Assembly: GCA_903824965.1 (NCBI GenBank)
Contig: CAIJYR010000213.1
Location: 1-33,707, forward strand
Length of the DNA: 33,707 nt
Direction of reading: 5' to 3'
From: an uncultured Thiotrichales bacterium
GTDB lineage: Bacteria; Pseudomonadota; Gammaproteobacteria; CAIRSR01
Shown here: positions 8,540-15,522 of the stretch, piece after piece
Layout of the letters: every line of letters begins with the position of its first letter
Position numbering within the stretch: the stretch's first letter is position 1
Notes under the pieces: model-generated
The model's input: only the letters and a program-made list of their open reading frames with translations
What the model was told of the DNA's origin: nothing
Database searches by the model: none
Position numbers and translations under genes: made by a program

Positions 8540-9202
8540 CTACGTCGAAGTCATAAAACCCGCAGCCGCCAGCATCTCTTGCGTGACACGGCCTTGGGGT
8601 TGGGTGGCACGCTCCCCCAAAAGCAAGCGTTCCAGATAACGGGCGATGATGTCTACTTCTAGATGGACTTCCCGTCCCGCTTTGTATTCATGAATGATCG
8701 TGTTGCGTATCGTATGGGGCACGATGTTGAGTGCAAAGTGTGCACCATCGACACGGTTGACCGTCAAACTCACCCCATCAATGCAAATCGAGCCCTTGTG
8801 GGCGATGTAGCGAGCGAGTTCAGGGGGGGCCGCGAGGGTGAAGTGTTCTGAACGCGCCTCTTGGGTGCGTGCAATGACCTTTCCGACCCCATCTACATGG
8901 CCGCTCACCAAATGCCCACCCAATCGGGTCGTGGGAGTAAGCGCCTTTTCTAAGTTGACAGCCCCCCCCCTGGGTAAGCGATGGATCAGGGTACAGGAGA
9001 CCGTTTCTGCCGAGACATCGGCCCAAAAACCATCGCCTGGTAACTGTACTGCGGTGAGACAGACACCGTTCACAGCAATGCTGTCACCCACCGCGACATC
9101 CGAGAGATCCAGGGTGCCGGTACCGATGCGTATACGCAAATCACCACCTGCTGGCTCCAGCGCCAACACTTTGCCAACCGCTTGAATGATACCTGTGAAC
9201 AT
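8540..9202 (-). CDS. ribE: Riboflavin synthase, alpha subunit
   Basis: The 220-residue enzyme dismutates two 6,7-dimethyl-8-ribityllumazine molecules into riboflavin. It has the two internal lumazine-binding repeats expected. The first starts MFTGII and contains GDSIAVNGVCLTA. The second contains HLVSGHVDGVGKV and KGSICIDGVSLTVN, followed by HTIRNT. I chose ATG 9202 because the family begins exactly at MFTGI; the frame is open a further 18 codons into ribD. The gene follows the ribD stop by 17 bases. A run of nine identical bases (9 C on the plus strand at 8961-8969) lies in the coding region at RGGAVNLEK, a possible slippage site. The symbol ribC is used for the same enzyme in some species. 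Confidence 0.95.
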   Translation of the reverse strand: MFTGIIQAVGKVLALEPAGGDLRIRIGTGTLDLSDVAVGDSIAVNGVCLTAVQLPGDGFWADVSAETVSCTLIHRLPRGGAVNLEKALTPTTRLGGHLVSGHVDGVGKVIARTQEARSEHFTLAAPPELARYIAHKGSICIDGVSLTVNRVDGAHFALNIVPHTIRNTIIHEYKAGREVHLEVDIIARYLERLLLGERATQPQGRVTQEMLAAAGFMTST

Positions 9203-9219
9203 CGTAACCCATCCAGAGG

Positions 9220-10359
9220 CTAGGGCCGTGCTTGTACGCTGGCTTCGATGCGCCAATCTTTGCCAACCGCTCGCATTTCTCGGATCTCCAAATGGTATGC
9301 ATTGGCAAGCTGCACAAGACCCGGAAGATGAAACAGACCCCGTGCACCATCTCCCAACAAGATGGGTGCCATGTAGATCACCAATGCGTCCACCAGGCCC
9401 GCCTGTAGCATCGAACCACTCAAGGTTGCACCGGTTTCCAACAGGACTTCGTTGATTTCGGAGGTACCCAGAAAATCGAGCAACGCTTTCAAATCAACGG
9501 TGTCGCGCCCACCCGGGAGGTGTACCACTTCTGCGCCACGCTCCCGCAGGAGGTCTGCCACTTCGGTGTCTTCGCTTGCGGTGGCAATGAGGGTTCTGCC
9601 GGGCGCAGAGAGCATTCGGGCGTTTTCTGGCAGACTCAAATGGGGATCGACCACCACGCGCAGGGGTTGGCGCACGATGGGGGTGGTAGAAGCCCCTGGA
9701 TAATCGTCGGGCAACGTCTCAAGACGCACAGTACACAGCGGATCGTCGGCCAAGACCGTGCCAATGCCCATCATGACCACCGAACTGCGTGCACGAAGGC
9801 GTTGTACGTCCAAGCGAGCCGGGGCACTGGTGATCCAGCGACTCTCCCCGGAAGCCATGGCGGTACGTCCATCGAGGCTCATGGCGAGTTTGCACCGGAC
9901 AAAGGGCCGTTTAGAGCGCATTCTTTTGATAAAGCCTGGGTTGATCGCATGTGCTTCGGAGGACATCAAGCCCACGTTGGTTGCAATACCTGCGGCTTCT
10001 AGTTCTACGAGACCTTGTCCCCAGACGAGGGGATTCGGGTCTTCCATGGCGGCTACTACCCGTGTGACCCCTGCCTTAATCAGGGCACGCACACAGGGTG
10101 GGGTGCGCCCATGATGGCAGCATGGCTCCAGGGTAACGTAACACGTGGCACCCCGCGCCCGATCGCCCGCTTGCGCCAAAGCACGTACTTCGGCATGTCC
10201 TTCTCCAGCGCGTTCGTGCCAGCTTTCGCCCACCACTTCGTTGTCGCGTACCAGGACGCAACCCACCCTAGGGTTCGGATCGGTTGTATAGAGACCCCGT
10301 GCCGCCAGTTGTAGCGCCCTAGACATAAAACGATGATCATCAGGAGTAAAAAGAGACAT
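9220..10359 (-). CDS. ribD: Bifunctional pyrimidine deaminase / uracil reductase
   Basis: The 379-residue protein catalyses the second and third steps of riboflavin synthesis. The N-terminal cytidine-deaminase-like domain has the zinc site HAE at residues 55-57 and EPCCHHGRTPPC at 79-89. The C-terminal dihydrofolate-reductase-like domain starts at about 150 with KLAMSLDGRTA and contains GIGTVLADDP and a late EVLLETGATLSGSML block. Both activities look intact. It is the first gene of the five-gene operon. Its leader (10360-10402) carries two copies of an 11-base repeat, listed separately, and a TTGACC box lies further upstream, but no well-spaced -10 box can be assigned. Confidence 0.96.
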   Translation of the reverse strand: MSLFTPDDHRFMSRALQLAARGLYTTDPNPRVGCVLVRDNEVVGESWHERAGEGHAEVRALAQAGDRARGATCYVTLEPCCHHGRTPPCVRALIKAGVTRVVAAMEDPNPLVWGQGLVELEAAGIATNVGLMSSEAHAINPGFIKRMRSKRPFVRCKLAMSLDGRTAMASGESRWITSAPARLDVQRLRARSSVVMMGIGTVLADDPLCTVRLETLPDDYPGASTTPIVRQPLRVVVDPHLSLPENARMLSAPGRTLIATASEDTEVADLLRERGAEVVHLPGGRDTVDLKALLDFLGTSEINEVLLETGATLSGSMLQAGLVDALVIYMAPILLGDGARGLFHLPGLVQLANAYHLEIREMRAVGKDWRIEASVQARP

Positions 10360-10379
10360 CTGTCCTCAGCAGAAACCAT

Positions 10380-10402
10380 GCAAAGTACGACGCAAAGTAC
10401 GA
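10380..10402. repeat. 11-base direct repeat in the ribD leader
   Basis: GCAAAGTACGA occurs at 10380-10390 and again at 10392-10402 with one base between. The pair lies 21-43 bases upstream of the ribD start codon. It could be an operator or a chance duplication; nothing in the window distinguishes these. Confidence 0.5.
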
Positions 10403-10523
10403 TAACAGGACGCGCCCCATGCGCGACGGTCAACTATAGCAGAATCCTCGTAAAAGACGACCACTGTGTTCCCGTGCGCGATGCGTGTGCAAGGTTCTTC
10501 GTGTCTTGGTGCGCCAGCACACC

Positions 10524-12698
10524 TCACACAAGAGCAGAGAGCAAACGATCGCCCCGACACCATGCCTGCCACATGCTTCGATAGAGTGTTTCGAGATCAC
10601 GGGTAAATGACTCTGATTGCCGCAACGGACTTGCCGCCATACGGGAGCGCAGTTGCCCGCGAATCGTTGCGAGCCTCTGCGGATCACTCGCAAGCGCAAT
10701 GGTTCCTTCGATGAATGCTTCACTGTTCGGAAAGGCCAGCGATTCCAGCCCAATATTGATGAGCGCAGAAACCGTTTGGCGTGCCACCACCCCCTGACCC
10801 GCAAGGGTCGTGACGGGTACCCCCATCCAGAGCGCCTCCAGGGTAGTCATGCCACCATTGAAGGGGAACGTATCCAACGCAATGTCTATTTCACCGTATT
10901 GGGCCAACATATCGATGTGGGACGATGGCCCACGGAGTTCCAAGCGATCGCCTGTGAGTCCAAACGCTGCAAAACGCTCTGACAGTTCCTCGCGTATACT
11001 GTCATCCTCCAGTTTGCCTGCTTTTACGATCAGACGGCTCTGTGGAACGGCGTTGACAATGCGCGACCATGCGTCCAGGACGGGATCCATCAATTTCTCG
11101 ACCCGATTAAACGACCCAAAAGTAACATAGCCTCTGGTATTCATAGGCAAGGGGCTGACTTCTGTGGCATACGTGGGCGGTGCGTAACAAAAACGCGAAT
11201 GTGGTAGCCACACAGGGGTTTCCGAAAACCATTGTTGAGAGCCACGCGGCGATGTATACGGATCCGTAATGAAATAATCGATGCTGTCTAATCCCGTTGA
11301 GTGAAAATACCCAATCCAGGTCACTTGGAGGGGGGCTGGTTTCAACACAAAAGTAGGCAGGCGGTTGTAGGCCGTGTGCCCTGAGAGATCGACTAATAGG
11401 TCGATCTTGCACGCATGGATTTCCTTTGCAAGGTCTTCGTGGCTTGTGAGCAAGATGTCATGCCAAGCGTAGGCTTGCTCACGGATAGCACGGGTAATAT
11501 CGTCATCCTTGCGCATCATAGAAAAGCAATGGATTTCGTATTGTGAACGGTCGTGGTGCCGTAGGACATCGAGCAACAGAAAACCAACAGGATGCTGGCC
11601 AAAATCACCAGAAACGTAGCCAATCCGCAGAGGACGATCAGGATCACCGCCTGGGTTGTGCGAATAGCACTGCGCAGCAGCGGGTTGCTCGAACCGTTGT
11701 GACCATTCTCTGTGGTATTGAAACACCACTTCGGCGGATATAGTAGGCAGGTAGGTAGCATCAAAAGCAATGTTGGAAAAGATGGAAGGCATATTCTGAT
11801 TGACCTGCAACGCCTGTCGATGCAGATCAATCGCTTCATGGTGTTTTCCGCGTGTACTCAAACAACTTGCCAAGGTGATCATGGCAGAGAGATTGCTCGG
11901 GTGCATCTCCAGGGCTTTGTGGCAGGTTTTTTCGGCGGCCGCATGATCTTGGCTGGCCACTTGCGCCAAAGCGAGTGACCATAAGCGTTGTGCCGTTTCA
12001 CCTTTCAGGGCGATTTCTTGTTCGATAAAACGGATCGCGTGACTCAGGTGATACGATTCACCAAGCAATGTTGCGAGATTTAAGTGGGCTTCTGCACAAC
12101 CAGGATCACAGTCCAGAGCTTTGCGGAAGGCGGCAATCGCCGAACGCGCTTGGCCTGTGTGCAAAAGTACGTTGCCATAATTGACATGCATGGCCGCTTG
12201 CTGGGGGAAAAGTGCAATGCCTTCTAGGGCAGCGGTTTCTGCAGCAGGATAACGACCCAGCTCAAAAAGGGCCGCAACACGGTTGGTCAGTGCTTCCCGT
12301 AAACGGGGATCGCAGGCCAGACTTTGATCACAATAGGTGAGCGCCGTCTCAGGATCCCCTTGGATTAAGCACAATTCGCCGAGGTTGCTTAGCGCCTGCG
12401 AGAAACGGGGATCAATGCGAACAGCCTCGTCGTAGGCACGACGTGCAGCAGGCAGATTGGCCAAATAACGATGTGCAGCCCCCAAACCACACCAAGCACG
12501 GGCGTGCTCGGGGTCGTACTGTGTTGCTTTTTCAAAGGCGAGCACCGCTTCCTTAGGACAATCGCGATCCAACAGACTCTTGCCGAGGGAGAACCAGGCC
12601 GATCCGTTGCGGTAACAGGTCTCCGCAAGAACGGTCAACTGGCGTCGTCCAAACCAGTGTCCTAGATGTACCCAAAACAGATCAGCAAACCAGCGCAT
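10524..12698 (-). CDS. TPR-repeat O-GlcNAc transferase-like glycosyltransferase (GT41)
   Basis: The 724-residue protein joins about ten tetratricopeptide repeats (residues about 25-330) to a SPINDLY/OGT catalytic region. Catalytic-domain landmarks are RIGYVSGDFGQHPVGFLL, IDLLVDLSGHTAYNRLPTF, PLQVTWIGYFHSTGLDSIDY and the UDP-sugar-binding block DTFPFNGGMTTLEALWMGVP. GT41 enzymes add GlcNAc or related sugars to Ser/Thr of proteins, the TPR region choosing the target. I prefer ATG 12698. A GTG at 12710 overlaps the stop of the preceding small gene and would add four residues. It lies downstream of the four pilin genes on the same strand, and these have Ser/Thr-rich C-termini, so pilin modification is a reasonable guess. 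No signal peptide is seen, so it acts in the cytoplasm. Confidence 0.92.
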   Translation of the reverse strand: MRWFADLFWVHLGHWFGRRQLTVLAETCYRNGSAWFSLGKSLLDRDCPKEAVLAFEKATQYDPEHARAWCGLGAAHRYLANLPAARRAYDEAVRIDPRFSQALSNLGELCLIQGDPETALTYCDQSLACDPRLREALTNRVAALFELGRYPAAETAALEGIALFPQQAAMHVNYGNVLLHTGQARSAIAAFRKALDCDPGCAEAHLNLATLLGESYHLSHAIRFIEQEIALKGETAQRLWSLALAQVASQDHAAAEKTCHKALEMHPSNLSAMITLASCLSTRGKHHEAIDLHRQALQVNQNMPSIFSNIAFDATYLPTISAEVVFQYHREWSQRFEQPAAAQCYSHNPGGDPDRPLRIGYVSGDFGQHPVGFLLLDVLRHHDRSQYEIHCFSMMRKDDDITRAIREQAYAWHDILLTSHEDLAKEIHACKIDLLVDLSGHTAYNRLPTFVLKPAPLQVTWIGYFHSTGLDSIDYFITDPYTSPRGSQQWFSETPVWLPHSRFCYAPPTYATEVSPLPMNTRGYVTFGSFNRVEKLMDPVLDAWSRIVNAVPQSRLIVKAGKLEDDSIREELSERFAAFGLTGDRLELRGPSSHIDMLAQYGEIDIALDTFPFNGGMTTLEALWMGVPVTTLAGQGVVARQTVSALINIGLESLAFPNSEAFIEGTIALASDPQRLATIRGQLRSRMAASPLRQSESFTRDLETLYRSMWQAWCRGDRLLSALV

Positions 12699-12709
12699 AC
12701 CGCCACGCA

Positions 12710-13030
12710 CTAGGGCAACCTAGAAATAAAGGCAGATAGGATCATAGCGATGAGCACCTGTCGAACCACAGGCAGCGGATAACCGGCTGCCACCATCTTT
12801 TTTTGCAGATGAAAGGCAATGCGTGCCCGTGCTATTATGCCTGGGCGGTGTTTTTTACGCTCACGCGCAGCCTCGGCATAAAACCTCGCCAATCCTGCTT
12901 CCGCAATGGGTTCCAGTGCTTTGATCGACGGCTTTCTTCCGAGGCGGTGTTGATCACCGCTCGGGGACAATCCCTCTTGGAACACCGAGAACAACCGTTC
13001 ACTGATCTCTTGGACATTCCCCACACCCAC
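12710..13030 (-). CDS. Hypothetical protein, N-terminus made of the pilin-associated repeat
   Basis: I do not recognise this 106-residue reading frame. Its first 30 or so residues (ERLFSVFQEGLSPSGDQHRL) come from the repeat that follows each pilin gene; the other copies read similarly (ERLFLGFQEGMSPSGDQHRL). The rest is unique, basic and helical (ARERKKHRPGIIARARIAF), with a hydrophobic tail. The start is uncertain: GTG at 13030 has AGGAGA almost touching it, while GTG at 13024 has better spacing. It ends exactly at the start of the glycosyltransferase gene (TAG/GTG overlap), which suggests translation through this stretch. It could be a real small protein or a chance frame. Confidence 0.45.
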   Translation of the reverse strand: MGVGNVQEISERLFSVFQEGLSPSGDQHRLGRKPSIKALEPIAEAGLARFYAEAARERKKHRPGIIARARIAFHLQKKMVAAGYPLPVVRQVLIAMILSAFISRLP

Positions 13031-13071
13031 TCTCCTGCTCTGCCCATGATGCGGTCAGCGAATACAAACGA
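12941..13071 (-). repeat. Pilin-associated downstream element, copy 1
   Basis: A region of about 110-135 bases after each pilin stop recurs four times. It contains a hairpin: GCGGTG at 12944-12949, loop TTGAT, CACCGC at 12955-12960. This copy is diverged from copies 3 and 4 in its pilin-proximal part and runs into the small ORF at 12710-13030. Confidence 0.7.
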
Positions 13072-13503
13072 CTAGCCTGTACAAACCAGCGTGACAGAAG
13101 CACTTGAGGAGTTGGGGCCAGAAACGAGACACGCGAGCGTTGTTCCCGCCACCCTGCAATCGACACCGCTAGAGGCACCAGCACTGACCATTGCATAACC
13201 GCTTGGCAAGCCACCCTGTAGAATACCCCCAGCACTCGTTACTGCCACATCATTGCACAGTTGCGTGGAGGCATTTACCGCAACCCCTTTATTGCTGTCT
13301 GCGAAGAATGCCGAATAATTGGTGCTAAACGCTGTGTTCAGCGCCCCGGCCACCCCACTGGTTGCTGCTGCAGAAGCATTCCCACGAAGATCGTTCAACT
13401 TTGGCAAGGCCGTAATGGCAAGAATGCCCAGAATTACGATCACCATAATCAATTCAATCAGCGTAAAACCAGCTTCTTTGCTGTCCATCATCCTGTTTTC
13501 CAT
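13072..13503 (-). CDS. MSHA-like type IV pilin, copy A
   Basis: This is a 143-residue prepilin. The leader ends KEAG, with cleavage before FTLIELIMVIVILGILAITA, the methylated hydrophobic helix typical of type IV pilins. ALPKLNDLRGNAS and GGLPSGY resemble MSHA pilins, and four cysteines (LCND, VDC, LAC, LVC) are kept in all four copies. ATG 13503 aligns the leader with the other copies and lies four bases after a GGGGGA ribosome-binding site; ATG 13506 is possible but too close. This is the most diverged of the four genes and last in the array. It assembles at the cell surface with prepilin peptidase and motor proteins that are not in this window. Confidence 0.92.
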   Translation of the reverse strand: MENRMMDSKEAGFTLIELIMVIVILGILAITALPKLNDLRGNASAAATSGVAGALNTAFSTNYSAFFADSNKGVAVNASTQLCNDVAVTSAGGILQGGLPSGYAMVSAGASSGVDCRVAGTTLACLVSGPNSSSASVTLVCTG

Positions 13504-13612
13504 CATTCCCCCTAGTTCAGCGATCCGTTCTCAGAACGTTCACGACCAAAACCAGCGATACGAATGAACGGACGCCACACCTACATCCTTGCTCACCTAC
13601 CTGACCCGCCCG

Positions 13613-13748
13613 AGGTGGTGTTGATCACCATTCGGAGAGATCACCCTTTGGAACACCAAGAACAACCGTTCACCGGGTTCTTGGAGATTCCCTACAACTA
13701 CTCTCACCCTCCTGTTCTGCTCACCATGCGGTCAGCGGATAAAAACCA
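13613..13748 (-). repeat. Pilin-associated downstream element, copy 2
   Basis: The hairpin here is GTGGTG at 13615-13620, loop TTGAT, CACCAT at 13626-13631. Relative to the other copies one C-G pair has become T-A on both sides of the stem, so pairing is kept. The element lies directly after the stop of pilin copy B. Confidence 0.7.
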
Positions 13749-14168
13749 CTAGCCTGTACAAATCAGCGTGACAGAAGCAGTCGAGGCGTTGCTGCCAGAA
13801 ACAGTACATGCCAGCGTTGCGCCCGACGCAGAACAGTTGACAGTATCTGACGACATCGTGTACCCGCTTGGTAAACCACCCTGCAGAACACCCGCCGTAC
13901 CCAGCATTGCAGTATCACTACATGCCTGCGCGGTAGCATTTATGCGGATCGCTTTTGTGCTGTTGGCGAGGAATGTCGAAAAATTATTGCTAAACGCTCC
14001 GTTCAACGCACCGGCCACCCCGGATGCCGCTGCTGTAGAGGCATCACTACGAAGATCGTTAAATTTTGGCAAAGCGGTCACGGCAAGAATGCCCAGAATC
14101 ACGATCACCATAATCAATTCAATCAGCGTAAAACCAGCTTCTTTTTGGTTCATAAGCCCATTTCTCAT
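13749..14168 (-). CDS. MSHA-like type IV pilin, copy B
   Basis: This 139-residue prepilin has a 12-residue leader (MRNGLMNQKEAG), cleavage before FTLIELIMVIVILGILAVTA, and the shared ALPKFNDLRSDAS and GGLPSGYTMS blocks. Four cysteines occur at ACSD, VNC, LAC and LIC. The C-terminus is Ser/Thr-rich (SGSNASTASVTLICTG). A GGGGGG ribosome-binding site lies four bases before the ATG. The central part around residues 75-93 (NATAQACSDTAMLGTAG) is nearly identical in DNA to copy D although the flanks differ, pointing to exchange between copies. Confidence 0.93.
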   Translation of the reverse strand: MRNGLMNQKEAGFTLIELIMVIVILGILAVTALPKFNDLRSDASTAAASGVAGALNGAFSNNFSTFLANSTKAIRINATAQACSDTAMLGTAGVLQGGLPSGYTMSSDTVNCSASGATLACTVSGSNASTASVTLICTG

Positions 14169-14268
14169 CAGCCCCCCAATTCACCGATCTGTTAGCAGAA
14201 GGTTCACAACCAAAGCCGACGATAGGAATCGCCCCCCAACTCCGTAGATCACCTACCTGAACCATCCC

Positions 14269-14376
14269 GAGGCGGTGTTGATCACCGCTCGGAGACATGC
14301 CCTCTTGGAACCCCAAGAACAACCGTTCCTCGGTTTCCTGGATTCCGCCAGTCATGCGGTTAGCGAATAGAAATGA
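14269..14376 (-). repeat. Pilin-associated downstream element, copy 3
   Basis: The hairpin is GCGGTG at 14272-14277, loop TTGAT, CACCGC at 14283-14288. From about 14231 to 14376 the sequence is nearly identical to copy 4 (about 14926-15064), so these two arose by recent duplication or conversion. It follows the stop of pilin copy C. Confidence 0.75.
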
Positions 14377-14796
14377 CTAACCCTTACAAATCAACGTGAC
14401 AGAAGCGGTAGAAGATTTGGCACCAGAAACAGTGCACGCCAACGTCGCGCCCGCCGCAGTACAATTGGCAGTACCCGTCGACATCGTGTACCCGCTTGGT
14501 AATCCGCCTTGCAGGATACCCGCCGTACCCATCACCGTCGCATCATTGCACGCTTGCACGCTACTACTCATGCGCACCGCTTTTGTGCTGTTGACAATGA
14601 ACGTCGAATAATTGATGCTGAATGCAGCGTTCAAGGCACCTGCCACTCCGGATGCCGCTGCACCAGAGGCATCACTACGCAAATCGTTAAACTTCGGCAA
14701 GGCCGTAATGGCGAGAACGCCCAGAATCACGATCACCATAATCAATTCAATCAGCGTAAAACCCGCTTCTTTCTGATTCATAGCCCCGTTTTTCAT
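14377..14796 (-). CDS. MSHA-like type IV pilin, copy C
   Basis: This 139-residue prepilin has leader MKNGAMNQKEAG, mature start FTLIELIMVIVILGVLAITA, then ALPKFNDLRSDASGAAASG and NYSTFIVNSTKAVR. The four cysteines are conserved. It is very close to copy D except for the stretch around residues 75-93 (MSSSVQACNDATVMGTAG), where D instead matches B. The C-terminus ends in TLICKG rather than TLICTG. The ribosome-binding site GGGGGG is four bases from ATG 14796. A 15-base motif in its upstream region is expanded to three copies (14833-14877). Confidence 0.93.
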   Translation of the reverse strand: MKNGAMNQKEAGFTLIELIMVIVILGVLAITALPKFNDLRSDASGAAASGVAGALNAAFSINYSTFIVNSTKAVRMSSSVQACNDATVMGTAGILQGGLPSGYTMSTGTANCTAAGATLACTVSGAKSSTASVTLICKG

Positions 14797-14832
14797 CAGC
14801 CCCCCCTCGTCACCGATCCGTTCTCAGAGCAT

Positions 14833-14877
14833 GCACGATCAAAACCTGCACGATCAAAACCTGCACGATCAAAACCA
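14833..14877. repeat. Three tandem copies of a 15-base unit upstream of pilin C
   Basis: GCACGATCAAAACCT repeats at 14833-14847, 14848-14862 and 14863-14877 (last base differs). A single related motif (TTCACGACCAAAACC and variants) lies at the same place upstream of the other pilin genes, for example near 13538 and 14201. The expansion lies 37 or more bases before the pilin C start and could affect its promoter region. Confidence 0.8.
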
Positions 14878-14956
14878 GCGACACGGACAAATCGGGACGG
14901 GATGAATGGGACGGATCGCCACCCCAACTCCGTAGATCACCTACCTGAACCATCCC

Positions 14957-15064
14957 GAGGCGGTGTTGATCACCGCTCGGAGACATGCCCTCTTGGAACC
15001 CCAAGAACAACCGTTCCTCGGTTTCCTGGATTCCGCCCGTCATGCGGTTAGCGAATAGAAATGA
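14957..15064 (-). repeat. Pilin-associated downstream element, copy 4
   Basis: The hairpin is GCGGTG at 14960-14965, loop TTGAT, CACCGC at 14971-14976. It directly follows the stop of pilin copy D and is almost identical to copy 3. Confidence 0.75.
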
Positions 15065-15484
15065 CTAACCCGTACAAATCAACGTGACAGAAGCGGTAGA
15101 GGAGTTGGAACCAGACACAGTACACGCCAGCGTTGCGCCTGCCGCAGTACAATTGGCAGTACCCGTCGACATCGTGTACCCGCTTGGTAAACCGCCTTGC
15201 AGGATACCCGCCGTACCCAGCATTGCAGTATCACTACATGCCTGCGCAGTAGCATTTATGCGCACCGCTTTTGTGCTGTTGACAATGAACGTCGAATAAT
15301 TGACGCTGAATGCAGAGTTCAAGGCACCTGCTACCCCGGATGCCGCTGCACCAGAGGCATCACTACGCAAATCGTTAAACTTCGGCAAGGCCGTAATGGC
15401 GAGAATGCCCAAAATCACGATCACCATAATCAATTCAATCAGGGTAAAACCAGCTTCTTTGTTATTCATCGACCCGTTATTCAT
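15065..15484 (-). CDS. MSHA-like type IV pilin, copy D (mosaic)
   Basis: This 139-residue prepilin has leader MNNGSMNNKEAG, then FTLIELIMVIVILGILAITA and the shared ALPKFNDLRSDASGAAASG block. Four cysteines and the Ser/Thr-rich end (SGSNSSTASVTLICTG) are present. The gene is a mosaic: 15207-15262 differs from copy B (13891-13946) by one base in 56, while the sequence on both sides matches copy C. A run of seven G lies just before the start codon as ribosome-binding site. It is first of the four pilin genes in transcription order, 38 bases after the pseudopilin gene. Confidence 0.93.
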   Translation of the reverse strand: MNNGSMNNKEAGFTLIELIMVIVILGILAITALPKFNDLRSDASGAAASGVAGALNSAFSVNYSTFIVNSTKAVRINATAQACSDTAMLGTAGILQGGLPSGYTMSTGTANCTAAGATLACTVSGSNSSTASVTLICTG

Positions 15485-15522
15485 ACTCCCCCCCTTCGCT
15501 ACTGATCAGTTCTTTAGGACAG

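Noticed and set aside
10360-10523. FMN riboswitch upstream of ribD
   Set aside because: The leader is short and I see none of the conserved riboswitch blocks.
13564-13752. Plus-strand frame that stays open through the pilin-associated repeats (EVVLIT..HQEQPF)
   Set aside because: It recurs because the DNA repeat recurs; no start signal or homology supports it, and it lies opposite the pilin transcription unit.
14833-14877. Tandem repeats as a CRISPR array
   Set aside because: The units abut with no unique spacers and no cas genes are nearby; the same holds for 19276-19319.
13072-15484. Pilin copies as silent or pseudogene cassettes
   Set aside because: Each has a full frame, prepilin leader, ribosome-binding site and four cysteines, so they look expressible.
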